A stretch of DNA of 64,000 bases from Neurospora tetraspora (taxonomy: Eukaryota; Ascomycota; Sordariomycetes; Sordariales; Sordariaceae), in assembly GCF_033439725.1 (NCBI RefSeq), contig NW_026944385.1, forward strand, positions 4,311,001 through 4,375,000. Reading direction: 5' to 3'. How positions within the stretch are numbered: the first letter of the stretch is position 1; every line of letters starts with the position of its first letter. This document shows positions 1-11,171 of the stretch, in pieces. The translations under genes and the position numbers were made by a program. The notes beneath the pieces were generated by a model. The model saw nothing but the letters and a program-made list of their open reading frames with translations. It was not told the DNA's origin and made no database searches.

Positions 1-1349
1 ATGTACATCCGAATCGCATGTGTGCATGTGGTTCTTGTATACGGCACCAACAACGTTGAGCTCGTGAACAAGGAGGGACTGCATCTCTCCGAGCAGGCGA
101 TAGATAGGCGGGTGGTTGGAAGCAAGCTTGTTTTGGCTACTCGTTTCTTTTACTTTACTACGTACGTCTACCTTTTCTTCAATATCTAAGAGTCAAAGCT
201 AACAGGGTTGGTGACACCAACAGCCTATGGACCCTCAAAACAATCACCCTCCTCTTCTTCAACCGCCTCGTCGGCACCGCTGGCAAATCCAGTTACAACC
301 TCACTCTGCGCTTCCTGCAAACCACCATCGGCCTCACCTTTCTCGCCTGCTTCATCAGCAACCTCTCCGAATGCTTCCCGGTAACCCACTACTGGCAAGT
401 CAGTCCCGACCCCGGTGGGCAATGCCGGCAATCCTACGCGCACCTTCTCGTCGTGGCAGCCTGCAGCGTCCTCACCGACTTGTTGCTCGTCGTCTTCCCC
501 ATCCCGATCCTGATCCAGTCGCGCATCAAGCTTAAGCGCAAAGTCCTTTTGGTGAGCCTTTTCTGCCTGGGCCTGTGCACAGTCTGCATCACGCTGTACC
601 GGGTGCCCAACATTTTGGCAGAAAAAGGGTACCAGGGCACGCGAACAATGTGGGCGAGCGTGGAGATTCTGGTGGCGACGTTTGTCAACAATGCGATTGC
701 GCTGGGCACGTTTGTGAGGGATACGGGACCCAAGAAGAAGAAGTTTAAGCCGTATGTTTCTCCGGTGGATGCTGCGTATGCGAGGGATACGAAGACCGGA
801 TCTCTGATGACTAGACGGACGACCATGAATTCGTTCGCTAATAGAACGAATAATGATAAGAGGGGGAGCATGATATACGGGCCTAACGGCGTCAGTGCAG
901 CGGCGGGGAGCGATAATAAGGCTGGTATTATTATCAGGAGGGATACTATTGGGAGTAGTGGGACGATTGCTAGCACGCCCCATGAAAATGGAGGACTGCA
1001 CGGAGATCAAGAAGCACGGGAAGCACGGGGTAGCGTCGCCTCTAGCAACGGAAACCTTCCCGAAGCAAAACCAAGATCAAGGGATTCCCAAGAGTCGTTG
1101 ATTCCCAAACCTGACATGTACTTCGGTACGGTCATGAAGACGACAGAAATCAGCGTCACGGTCACGGAGGCCAACGAGGACGATTTGAGAGCGCAGCATG
1201 ATGGCGGACGGGTGCCGCAGAGTCCGTACGGTAGTCATCATCAGATTAGGGAGGCGCCGAGGATCGTGGCGGCTGGGGAGAGGGGCGTGACGAGGGGGAC
1301 GACCAAGTTGTTAAGGTCGTTGCCTGGGAAGGAGGAGGAGGAGGTTTGA
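1..1349 (+). CDS. PTH11-like / fungal rhodopsin-domain integral membrane protein (5' end outside window)
   Basis: Two exons are visible: up to 161, then 224-1349, joined by a 62-nt intron (GTACGT donor at 162, GCTAAC branch, CAG at 221-223) that keeps the frame. The protein contains RVVGSKLVLATRFFY, a hydrophobic stretch around LWTLKTITLLFFNRL, and a later segment with LVVAACSVLTDLLLVVFPIP. This pattern belongs to the fungal rhodopsin-domain (PTH11-like) seven-helix family. After the last helix (VEILVATFVNNAIALGTFV) comes a basic KKKKFK stretch and a long, Ser/Thr- and charge-rich cytoplasmic tail of about 190 residues. Family members are thought to sense surface or nutrient cues at the plasma membrane; the ligand here is unknown. 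The ATG at position 1 is probably not the real start, because the first helices of the family are missing and should lie upstream of the window. Confidence 0.75.
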
Positions 1350-2249
1350 TTGACGATGATGTTGATGAGGTGTTGTGTGACTGGATGATGGCATGTACAT
1401 TATGATGATGGGGGACTTTTTTGGATACCCTCTTTTTAGCTTTTCTTGTTGATTGATACGGTAGCAGCGTCTAAAGAAGCGGCTTCGTTGCAATTGTTTT
1501 TGTTGCAGTATTCCCATGCACTTCACAGATGGTGTGTTTGTTACCGTCAGTGTAGTGCCCTACTCCGTGTTCCATACTCGGTGTTGGACGACCAGACGAC
1601 TTAGACGACTGCTAATACTTTGCCCTCGTCTAAACCTGCCTGCCATGCCTCGTCAACTATCTCTACCTAGCTACCCCAGAAACGCACTGCACCCGTCCGA
1701 ATGGCTCCCAAGCCCTCACAGTCAAGATGCCAAACTTGCGTGAACCACACGACAAGACATGCACGGACAGCGGAGTGCGACGACAAGGTAGAATTCAGTT
1801 AATACCGGATGAATGCCCCTGGAAAGGGAATGGCTTCAGCCGTCAAGTTCGAGGGCTCCGAACTCCGAAGGCTCGAGGCCGGCTACTTGGCGAATCCATT
1901 ATCGTGATTGTCGTTGCTCGGACCTTCTGTGGCTTCTTCGCTTCGTCGGTAAGTAGAACTAGTGTTTAGTCGTCAGGTATCGTCGGTCTTGGAGGTCTTG
2001 GTGGTTTCTTTAGGGCCCTGGCTGTCAGGGGGGGAACAGAGACAAGGGGCAGGGCATCAGGGCGAACGAACCTCGTAGCCCAGAGGTTGCTTCCCGTTAT
2101 CGGCATCACCTATCCCTCGTGGCAATGTATGGGGCCGTCCGTGTCCCTCACTTCGTTTCGGGCCTCTTTCGAGCCCGGATCCCTCCCAGATAAACAAGAA
2201 AGGTGTTCATTTGCATAGAGATCCATTGACTTTTCATAACTAGCGGTAA
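1350..2249. other. Intergenic, no gene seen
   Basis: Only short open frames without domain signatures or convincing splice structure are present. The first 150 bases are probably the 3' UTR of the rhodopsin-domain gene. I see no RNA gene. Confidence 0.5.
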
Positions 2250-2267
2250 TTACCATAATTATGGTAA
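2250..2267. repeat. Perfect 18-bp AT-rich palindrome
   Basis: The sequence TTACCATAATTATGGTAA reads the same on both strands. It lies just outside the left arm of the long inverted repeat that begins near 2276, so it may belong to that element's end. Alternatively it could be a symmetric protein-binding site. Confidence 0.6.
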
Positions 2268-2275
2268 ATTTTATG

Positions 2276-3008
2276 AACAAAATGGTCCCATTTTCTTATC
2301 TCAGTGCTCAGACCTCCCTTTCTTCGTTCAGATCTCATAGGTACGTACCGCGCCTGGCAGCTGTGTCGGGCTGACAAGCCCACTTTTTTTGAATTCCCGA
2401 AGGGAGGTCCGAGTTCCCAATTCGGTCCAAAGCGTAGTCATAAATCCCAACTCAGGGGCCCAAAACCAAACACTCCTTAACTACAACACCACTACTGGGA
2501 TGCAAATAGTCAAAATGCACTCGAAGGTAGAACTTTGAGCTGGCTTTCTAATGATACTCTTTTTTTCTTTGTCCGGTGAAGGAAAGTGTTTACCTCAATG
2601 CCCAACCTTAGAAGAATGCCCAAAAAAAGGGCGGATGTACGTAATTCTTTTTCCTTTGGGGTTAGGATTTATACTCTTCTTCATCGGACAAAGAAAAGAA
2701 TAGTACCATTAGAAAGCCAGCTCAAAGTTCTACCTCCGAGTGTACTTTGCATTACTAGAATACCTTTTCATGCTTTGTGGTTGTGATGTCTTTTTGGAAA
2801 AAGTCTCAAAACGGATGGATGCACGTTCACGGTTCCGATCCAATTGGGAACTCGGACCTCTTTTTCGGGTGTTCTCAAATAAAAGTGGGTCTGTCAGCTG
2901 CCACACCATGGACCCACTGAACCGAAGCGAAGGTACGTACCCAGGTATAAGACTGCACCCGGGAAAGAGAGGTCTGAATGCTGAGATAACCATTTTCCTC
3001 ATTTTTAC
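2276..3008. repeat. Long imperfect inverted repeat (foldback element)
   Basis: The left arm (about 2276-2640) reappears as its reverse complement in the right arm (about 2640-3008). Clear matching blocks are TAGAACTTTGAGCTGGCTTT at about 2530 against its complement at about 2714-2734; GTCCGAGTTCCCAATT at about 2407 against 2843-2857; TTATCTCAG near 2296 against CTGAGATAA near 2981; and GGTACGTACC near 2340 with its counterpart near 2932. The axis is near 2640 and almost no unpaired loop remains. No open frame inside resembles a protein. It could be a foldback-type transposon or MITE relic, or two head-to-head copies of one repeat. A transcript crossing it would form a long hairpin. No target duplication was found. 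Confidence 0.75.
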
Positions 3009-3782
3009 ACGGGTTGTCCTTCGCTGCCAGGTGCCCACGTCTTAGGCACAGAAGGACGCTGAGCCCAGTACAATCCAGGCGTTCCAGGCTCTGGGTACCT
3101 AGGTAGTGCACGGGCTGGTGCACGGATCATTGAGATAGCTGAAATTACAGCAAAAATGTAATAACATGCAAATATGTCATTTTTTTTTTCAATATCGATC
3201 GATCTCTAGTCAAGGTGATTTGCAGGTCGAGCACGCTCAAGAAAGACGCCGCCAAAAAATGACGCCAAAAAGTGGTCTGGCCGTAGCGCCTATAGTTTGT
3301 CGAATGGGCGTTGATAACGAAAAGGCCCCCGGGGCCCCCTGGACGCCGACAAGCTCGGAGATGGAGTCGCACAGGGTTCGAGCGTCTATCACCCCAACTG
3401 ATCTTCCCACAGCGCAACCACAGCGATTCCCACTCACACTTGCATTCAATGATGAAATCCACCCACCACTACACATTGCCATTGCCCCCCTTCTGAGACG
3501 ACTCAGACTGAGATGATATAGTTTTGGGGGGAAGCCATTGGTTCTTTTCATGTTGATAGATGGGCATTAAGGATGGTGATGGGGGGATGGTTTTGAACCA
3601 CTGGGAATCTTTGGGGGCCACTGAGAAAAAACCATTCGAGACTCGAGTTGGCTTGGTGGCGTTTATCAAACGCGGCAGGTGCGATGGACACATGCGATGA
3701 TGTAAATCGCAAAAGTGCGCCATCCCGTTCTTGCCTGTGATTGGAATGGCGTCTTGGCGTCGTACGTCCAACTTTGCCAATT

Positions 3783-3820
<38 letters not shown>

Positions 3821-4032
3821 ACCACGCACAATGGATGGACGATCAATACCTACAGAACATGGAAGCCTGGAGTTGGGTGGAAGGGACATGCCAAACATGC
3901 CAGACATGATGCATAGTGACAATAATTCGGGACCCTTGATCACCGTCTCTGTCAGTCGATGAAGGAAGGATGAAACTCAAAGCGGGAAGGTCCCTTGTGA
4001 AAAGCCTCAAATCAAGGGCCAACATTGGGGTT
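3009..4032. other. Intergenic, no gene seen
   Basis: Open frames on both strands are short and mutually overlapping, without recognisable domains. The stretch holds a 35-nt A run (3785-3819) and ends at the target-site duplication of the LTR element. Confidence 0.5.
3785..3819 (+). repeat. Homopolymer run of 35 A
   Basis: Thirty-five consecutive A residues lie about 215 bp left of the LTR element insertion site. It could be the poly(A) tail of a retroposed sequence inserted in + orientation. However, no LINE or processed gene is recognisable upstream, and no flanking target duplication is obvious. Its exact length may be unreliable in an assembly. Confidence 0.8.
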
Positions 4033-4037
4033 GTACC
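4033..4037. repeat. Target-site duplication GTACC (left copy)
   Basis: GTACC directly precedes the left LTR and recurs at 10135-10139 directly after the right LTR. A 5-bp duplication is normal for LTR retrotransposon integration and fixes both outer edges of the element. Confidence 0.85.
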
Positions 4038-4240
4038 TATCAGATTGCACGGTTGTGTGAATGTAGAGAATATGGGTTAATTGCTGTATTGATCGAGTAT
4101 ATGGAGTAGAAAGATTGCATATATAGGTTGGGGGATTCTAGAATATTAAGAAAGTCTATAGCGCTATTGGGGTAGCTAGGAAGCTAATCCTCTTATAGAA
4201 CCCTCGTCTTATTAGCTAAATATAGCTTACTAAATTAATA
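4038..4240 (-). repeat. Left LTR of the large retroelement (203 bp)
   Basis: It pairs base for base with 9932-10134, starts right after GTACC, and has RIP-altered outer ends of the usual TG...CA type. In the inferred minus-strand orientation this is the 3' LTR. Confidence 0.85.
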
Positions 4241-6528
4241 TATCTCCCCAATTAAAATCCCTTTTGGGGATAAAGTTAAAACTATTTATATATTACCTTC
4301 CTATTTCTAATTATTTCTTCTACGTTTTCCAATTTAATATAATTTATTATATATCTCTTCTTTTCTTTCTTCTCCTTAATTGAAACTATTCTTAGTAATC
4401 CCCTGAATTCTATATACTTCTATATAGATAATACTTTTGTTAAACCGTTTATAAACATTTTTATTATTTTTAAATACTTAATTTCAATAATTCTAATTAT
4501 AATTTCTTATTTAAGCTAATACTTATAGATATTTACGTATTTTAATTTAGTTATTGATTTAAAAGCTTCGACCGTTATTATTTTAATTATTTATTTATTA
4601 TTATAATCAATAGTAGGGATAGGATCTACGAATTTCATAGTTAAATTTTATGTTAAATATATTATAAAAATAATTTCCTTTACTACGTTTAAAAGGGTAA
4701 TAAGCTCTGCTTTAATCGTTAATATAGTTATAGTCGTTTATTTAGTAATTCCCTAGTATATTAAACTACTAAAAAATTTAATTGTGAAATTGTATAAGTT
4801 TTTTCGATTTATAGAATTGTTTGTAAAGGATATATTTAAAATAATTTGTAAGGTATCTTCGCTTTTATAATATAGCATTATATTTAGAATAGTATATAAG
4901 TAATATAATATTTTATTCATAACTTTATAATAGTTTAAATTAGGGTTATAATTATATTTAGCGAAGCAGTTTATAGCGAAAGTAATTTCCGGTCATATTA
5001 TAATTACTACGTAAAGAATAGAACTAATTTTAATTTAGTATTAGTATATTAATTTATTAAATACTTTTTTCTTGAAGGGTCTAAGTTCAATATTAGCTAT
5101 AAGTAACTATATTATTCTTTTATTATTTTTAAGGCGGTATATTTTTTATAAGTATAATCGTTGAAATAATTAAATTTTCCGTGCTTTGTAGTTTTATATA
5201 ATTTTAATACTTTAAAACTATTATAATTCTTTACTTCCTGTAAAATAGTATCGCTACTTGAGGCTATTTATATATTAGTAAGCTTCTTCGCTTTTATTAC
5301 AGTAGAAGGTAAAAACAATATTATCGATATAATAGAAGAGGAATACATTATTATTAATAAGAATATAGGGTTTTTCTAGGACCGCTTCGAAATTTGAGGT
5401 AATAAACGCATTAGTAAATTCGCGTTACTAAAAAAGCAGGGAATACCTTAGTCTATATAACGCCTTTATAATTTTAAATAATTTATTTAGTATTTAGTAT
5501 TTTGGGGGTATACTTATATAGATTTCTTTATTTATATAAGCGTTAACGAAAATATTGATAATATTATATTAAATAAATTCGAAGTTGAAATAAATAATTA
5601 TAGTAATAGAAGTATAGAAGGATTGGCTAGCGAATATAAAAATATACATTTTTTACATTACTTCCTTCTTTTATTAATTTCTTCGTACAACGAAATATAT
5701 TTTAATTTTATTAAATTTATTATTTTTAAAGAATTTGTATATATATATTTATATATAATTAAGTAATTATTTCCCCTTAATCCTTAACTCGTCCCTATCG
5801 ACCTTTGTTTAATTTTTTATTTTTTTATAATTATGAAAATAGATTTACTCTATTTTTAAAGAGGTTTCTAAAAAGGTAATAATTAAAAAACTTATAATTT
5901 TTTAGTAGTAATGGTAATCTCTAGCGGTAAATAATCTAGAATTTATTTATAGAAACGAGGAAATCGAATTCCTTTTAAATAATAATTTTATTTTTTTAGG
6001 AAAGGCGTTTTAATTTTACTTTTATAGTTATTTTATTATAGTATTTGGCCGTAAGTTAATAAAGTTTTCCTACGTTAAATAGAGCCTTCTATAGTTTGAA
6101 ATTGTAATAAATTTCGTTTTTAGTACGTTTATTAAAATATAAGTCTATAAAAAAGTACGTAAGCGGTAATATATTAAGAAGAGTAGGGTAATTTTTATTA
6201 AAGACGAAATTGAAGGATATTTTATTAGCGGGAGAGTTCGAATTTTCTAGCTAGGGTTTTAGAGAATTACAGTTAGTTTTTCCTTTTTAAAGGGTTTAGT
6301 TAGATTCTAATAGTAAATTTAGGAGATTGTATATCTAGGTATTTTCAAAATCAATTTGGTTACTTACGAAATCTAGTATTTTTAGCGCTAATTAGGATTA
6401 GTTATATTAATTGAATAGTATTGTAAATTCATTAGAAGTAATTTATAAAGATTATATTTCCTTTAGTATTTCTTTAAACAAAAGGGTATTTTCGTTAAAT
6501 AATATATTATAGGTATTAATAACCGTAT

Positions 6529-6790
6529 TGTCATAGGGCTAGAGCCTAGGGGTTAAGCTTGGCTGTTGCCAAGCTAGTTATATGCAGCTGGCCAGCGCTA
6601 AGGCTAATGCACCCCCTCTAGTTAGCTAGACCCACCCGACTGCCTAGCCTTCCTGGCCTGTGCGCCGCACTTTAAAACCTTGTCTCAATTGTACCCTTCT
6701 AGTACAATCTTCCTTCTTACTCTCTTTATTAAATATAGGATTTTAACTATATAATTATACGCTATGCTTTTTTCGTGTAGACCCGTTATA
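6529..6790 (+). repeat. First LTR of the nested miniature element (262 bp)
   Basis: It begins TGTCATAGGGCTAGAGCC and matches 6860-7121 over its whole length at equal length. Differences between the copies that I inspected are transitions. A CTTTAAAA box inside could be a TATA-type promoter element. Confidence 0.85.
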
Positions 6791-6859
6791 TTATATTTGA
6801 CCCTCTTTTTAAATTAATATTGTTGCCTTACTTTCTAAAGAGGAGGAGTAGGGAGGTAA

Positions 6860-7121
6860 TATTATAGGGCTAGAGCTTAGGGGTTAAGTTTGGCTATTAT
6901 TAAGTTAGTTGTATGTAGTTGGCTGGCGCTAAGGCTAATATACCCCCTTTGGTTGGTTAGACCTACCCGATTACCTGGCTTGCCTAGCCCGTGCGCTGCA
7001 CTTTAAAATTTTATTTTAATTGCACCCTTCTGGTGCAGTCTTCCTTCTTGCTTTCTTTGTCAAATATAGCATTTCAACTATACGATTGTACGCAGTGCTT
7101 TTCTCGTGCAGACTCGTTACA
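6860..7121 (+). repeat. Second LTR of the nested miniature element (262 bp)
   Basis: It is equal in length to the first LTR, preceded by the purine tract and followed by the CGTAT duplication. Confidence 0.85.
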
Positions 7122-9931
7122 CGTATTTGTAATTAGATTCTAAATTTAGTAAATTAAAGAAGTTACATAATTAATAAAATATCCTATCTAGGCTTTAGGG
7201 TTTATTTTTTAGCGTTTTTACTCCTTCTTCTAAGTAGCGGTAATTATTATATATATTTTATAATTATAGACGCGTAAGTATATTATATTTAATTTACGTA
7301 GGGATAACGTATAAAGGTTATTTCAGTAGGCGATAAAAGTATAAAACCGTTTGTAAGATGATTTCTAATCGTAGAGCTATTTAGGCGATCGGTTATTAAA
7401 GTAGATTACTATAAAGATAATATTTAATTATAAATCTTTCGTGAAATATATGTTTAAATTTATTATTTGAAATTTCTCTTTAATTATACTTCCCGAACGC
7501 TTTACACTACCGTTCTATACTTAAGTATTTAGGGTAAAGGGCTTTATAATTATATTTCTAAAAGTGAAGAGGTTTTTTATTACTTTGGAGCCGGTAATTT
7601 TATAATTATATTTAATAATTTTAAGTTAGATATTATATTAATTAATAAAGATAATAAAGAAGTCGTTCAAAAAGGACGTAATAATTATAACTTTTCAATT
7701 TATTATATAATAATTCTGAATATACCCAATATATTAATAAATAATAAATATAACGCTAGAATATTCCTAACGGCTCTTATTATAATTTAAAAAATTAATA
7801 GCGAATCTTTTTCTAAATTTATAGCTACAATTTCGAAGTTTTCGTTTAATTTATTATTTTATTTTTCAATATCGCACAAACGTTATAATTTATAATTATA
7901 AATCCTTTAAGGCGGGCTCTTATAACGTTATTAAAATAACTTAATACTTAAAAACCGTAATAACCAAATTAATAATATTAAATAATAGTTTTTTTTTATA
8001 GTATTTTCGGCTAGTTAGTGAATTAAATTACTTTCGTCGCGTAAAGAAAGCGGCTTTCAAAAAGGTTAAAGAGAGATTTTTAAAGATTATTTGGCAGTAA
8101 TACATAGAGAGGCTATAGAAAAGAGAATTATTTAGGATATATAAATAATTATTTAAAGGTTTTTAATTTTAATAGAAATTTTTCTTATATAAAAAGTAAA
8201 GAAATACGAAGTTAATTATAAAATTCAGGTAGAAAGCTACATTATTAAATCGAAATTTTTTTAATTTCCTTTTACTCTTTTTATAATAATATTTATATTT
8301 TTATAATCTTTAATAAAAATATAAGAATCTTTAATTTAAATTTTATTATTATATAAGGTATAACGAAAATTAAAAAAGTAAGAAATTTCATTAAATATAT
8401 ATAGAGAATTTTTAAAATTGAGGATTACATTATTTTTAAAAAGATAAATATTTGAATTTTCCTTAATATAAAAAATAATTTTACTAATATTCAATGCTAT
8501 TTTATAAATACTACTCTCGTTAGAGAATTAATTATTTTTATCGTTGAATTTAGGAAGGGGTTGGGCGTATTATTTTATTATTTTTCGTTTATAAATTTCG
8601 ACTATTCTTTCAATTTTATATTATCTTGAAAGTTCTTTAGAATTTTATTTTAAGTCTTTTTATTAGGCTTCTAGTGTAAATTTACAGTTATAATTAAAGC
8701 GGGGAATATATACTAATATTATTTAATAATATATATACCCTCTTTATATATTTTATAACAAAGGAAATAGTCTTTAGTCTTCATATTACGCTTCTTCTTA
8801 CATTAATTATAAGTTCTATTAGGTCGAACGTTTTTATTCTTAATATTATTACCTTACGAATTATTAAAAATAATACTTATTTTAAACGCTCTTTTATATT
8901 CTTTAGCCTTAACCGCAGTAGTTAGAGGTCGTTCGTATAAGTCCTTATAATAATAGTCCCCAGATATAATATAGAAATTAAGGGTATTAGCTATAATTTT
9001 TTCGTTAGAAATTTCGAAATTCCAAATATTTAATTAGGGCGAATAAATTTTAAGTAATTTAATAAATTTTTAAATTACGCAACGGCTATTTTAACTTTTA
9101 GGATTTTATACTATATAGCATTAATTATAATTAAATCCTAATTATTAATTTATTTACTTATTCTATAACAATTCTTATGAAGTTCATTCGATAAAGGTTT
9201 AATATAATTATAATAACGTTAATATATTTCGATTATAGTACTTTCTTTACAATAGTTATAAATATTAAAAACCCGAATATATTATACAGCAATAGACTCT
9301 AAAGGCGCGAAGGAGTTAATTTTATAATCTAGGTATATAGTTTCTTATATTTATTTTCGAAGATCAATATTAGTAGTTTTAAATAATTCGTAGATTTTTT
9401 AGCGGTTATTATATATAGCGTTATTATATTTATATTCTTTAATAGCCGGGGGGTTAAAATCGGCCAATTAAATAATAATATCGGCTAATTAATTTTCTTC
9501 GGACCAGTTAATATTTTCGATTTCGTTATTAAGGTTTTTATTAGTAATTATAGAAATAGCATTGAAGGCTACCAGATTACAATAAATTAGGATTTTAATT
9601 TTGAAGCGTTGGAGGGATTTTCGAACTCTTTCGATATGGCAGGTAATTATAACTTTAAGGGCGTAATTAGAATAACGCAATTCTTAAGGCTTAGTAACGG
9701 TTAGTTCGAAGCCTTATAAATCATTAGTAAAGTTTAGGCCTTTAGCGTACCCTCGGAATTTATTATTCTACTTACGGAATTTTGAAGGGGTATCAAAGTA
9801 AAGTTAGTTAAATTTAGAAGTAGATCCTTGGATAGGAACATAGTTTCGGTCGTATAAGGGGTTATATAGATAGATTTTATACTTTTAAATATATTTGTGT
9901 AGTATAGGAATTACGAATTTATATTGTTAAT

Positions 9932-10134
9932 TGTTAGATTGTACAGTTATGTGAATGTAGAGAATATAGGTTAATCGCTATATTAATCAAATATATAGAG
10001 TAGAAAGACTGTACATACAGGTTAGGAGATCCCAGAGTATTAGGAAGGTCTGCAGCGCTATTGGGGTAGCTGGGAGGCTAGTCCTCTTACAGAACCCTCG
10101 TCTTACTAGCTAGATATAGCCCACCAAATTGATA
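9932..10134 (-). repeat. Right LTR of the large retroelement (203 bp)
   Basis: It has the same length as the left LTR, with no gaps between the copies. It is less AT-shifted than the left copy. It is followed directly by the GTACC duplication. In the inferred orientation this is the 5' LTR. Confidence 0.85.
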
Positions 10135-10139
10135 GTACC
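10135..10139. repeat. Target-site duplication GTACC (right copy)
   Basis: It is identical to 4033-4037 and lies immediately outside the right LTR. Confidence 0.85.
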
Positions 10140-11171
10140 TTCTGTTAAGGTGAGAGTGGAGACCGTCATCTGCTCTTGGCGCCAATCCCGTGGGGCACTG
10201 GGGCCAGGGCGTTGAGAGTGGATCCTTTTTGCGAGCTTTCGCCGATAGTCGGGGATGGTGTTGGGACAGATTTGGGATTTTGAGTGATAACAAAAAAGGA
10301 AATTGCCATTCGCCCGTCCGTTGGTTTCTTTTCCAAGGAGAACTGAACCAAAGACTGGACAACATTCAACGGCCCGTAAATCCTGCCGTGCCGCAAAAGT
10401 CTTTGTTATCAGACACACACCCAAGCCCTATATTCAGGGGCAATAGACGTGGCAATAGACGTCTGACGGAATATCGGATTTATCCAACCCGGACTCGCAG
10501 CTCGCTTCCTCAGACCGGCCTTCTGGGCATTGTGGAAGCCCCCGTGGAAGAGATAACACATGCAGCCAAGCTAGACTAGACTGACCACTACTGCCCCCAG
10601 TGACGCACAGCAGGGGGGACAAGGTCAGACTCGGGAAGGAGGGGCCGAGGGAACCTAGAGGGCTCCAAAGAAGGCAACTCCCCAAAGAGGGACACTCAGA
10701 GTTCAAGACAAGACCAGGGTCAGTCACAGCCAGATACACGCAACCGAAGACACGGGTTTCCTATCGCAACTCTGCCTTCACTTGTCTTTGTTGGTTGCGG
10801 GGCAAACACCAAAACGAGAGAAGCTTTCTTTCTTCTCAAGGGTCAGACGGACCCATTCCGTCTTTTCATCAGTCGATTGTGCTTCTTCGGCCAAGCCTTT
10901 ATTCATAGAGCTTGCATAGGCACCTTCAACCCCTTCCTATACTAACCCTGCTCGTTCATCAGGTTTTAGCCTGCGGTGAACAAGTGTGGTTCACGTACAG
11001 TGTAGTGTGTCAGGCCAACAGATATCTCACTCCTTCGATATCGACTGGTCTCCTTCGTTATTACCGACTTCCGACTTCACACCCTCTGTCACAACACACT
11101 CCTTATGAAGGAAACCCTCACGTCATCAGCGTCAATGTAACCAGCAAATCGACCACCATCTTCTTTCAAAC
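10140..11171. other. Upstream region of the amino acid permease gene
   Basis: Base composition returns abruptly to normal after the retroelement. No domain-bearing open frame is seen. The last several hundred bases are pyrimidine-rich and probably hold the promoter and 5' leader of the permease gene. Confidence 0.4.

Larger units (their letters stand above)
6524..7126 (+). mobile_element. Nested miniature LTR element (TRIM-like) with CGTAT target duplications
   Basis: Two 262-bp LTRs (6529-6790 and 6860-7121) flank only 69 bp. CGTAT stands at 6524-6528 and again at 7122-7126, so the unit inserted as one piece. A purine tract at about 6836-6857 (AGAGGAGGAGTAGGGAGG core) sits immediately before the second LTR, as a polypurine tract should, giving + orientation. 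There is no room for gag or pol, so mobilisation would have depended on another element. This matches the terminal-repeat-retrotransposon-in-miniature architecture known best from plants. A larger element that lost its interior is the alternative. It is much less AT-shifted than the surrounding element, so it is probably younger. Confidence 0.8.
4038..10134 (-). mobile_element. RIP-degraded LTR retroelement fossil, probably Ty1/copia-like
   Basis: The element is 6.1 kb with two 203-bp LTRs (4038-4240 and 9932-10134) and a GTACC target duplication. The LTRs align without gaps and differ only by transitions, as RIP produces. The interior is extremely AT-rich and has no usable coding frame; it is broken beyond counting. 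A degraded match to the reverse transcriptase active-site box of copia elements lies on the minus strand near 5300-5345. A purine tract on the minus strand (4241-4249) abuts the left LTR, as a polypurine tract would. Both put the 5' LTR at the right end. The superfamily call is tentative. A second small LTR element is nested at 6529-7121. Age: old enough to have been heavily RIP-mutated and then to have received the nested element. Confidence 0.85.

Noticed and set aside
3715-3962. Open frames rich in poly-Lys across the A run
   Set aside because: They exist only because 35 A residues encode Lys in all three frames; there is no other protein character.
9489-9680. 63-codon minus-strand frame inside the LTR element
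   Set aside because: Chance open stretch in RIP-degraded DNA; not a usable gene.
4038-10134. Possible CRISPR-like or centromeric AT array
   Set aside because: There is no regularly spaced repeat; equal LTRs and target duplications explain the region as a RIP-mutated retroelement.
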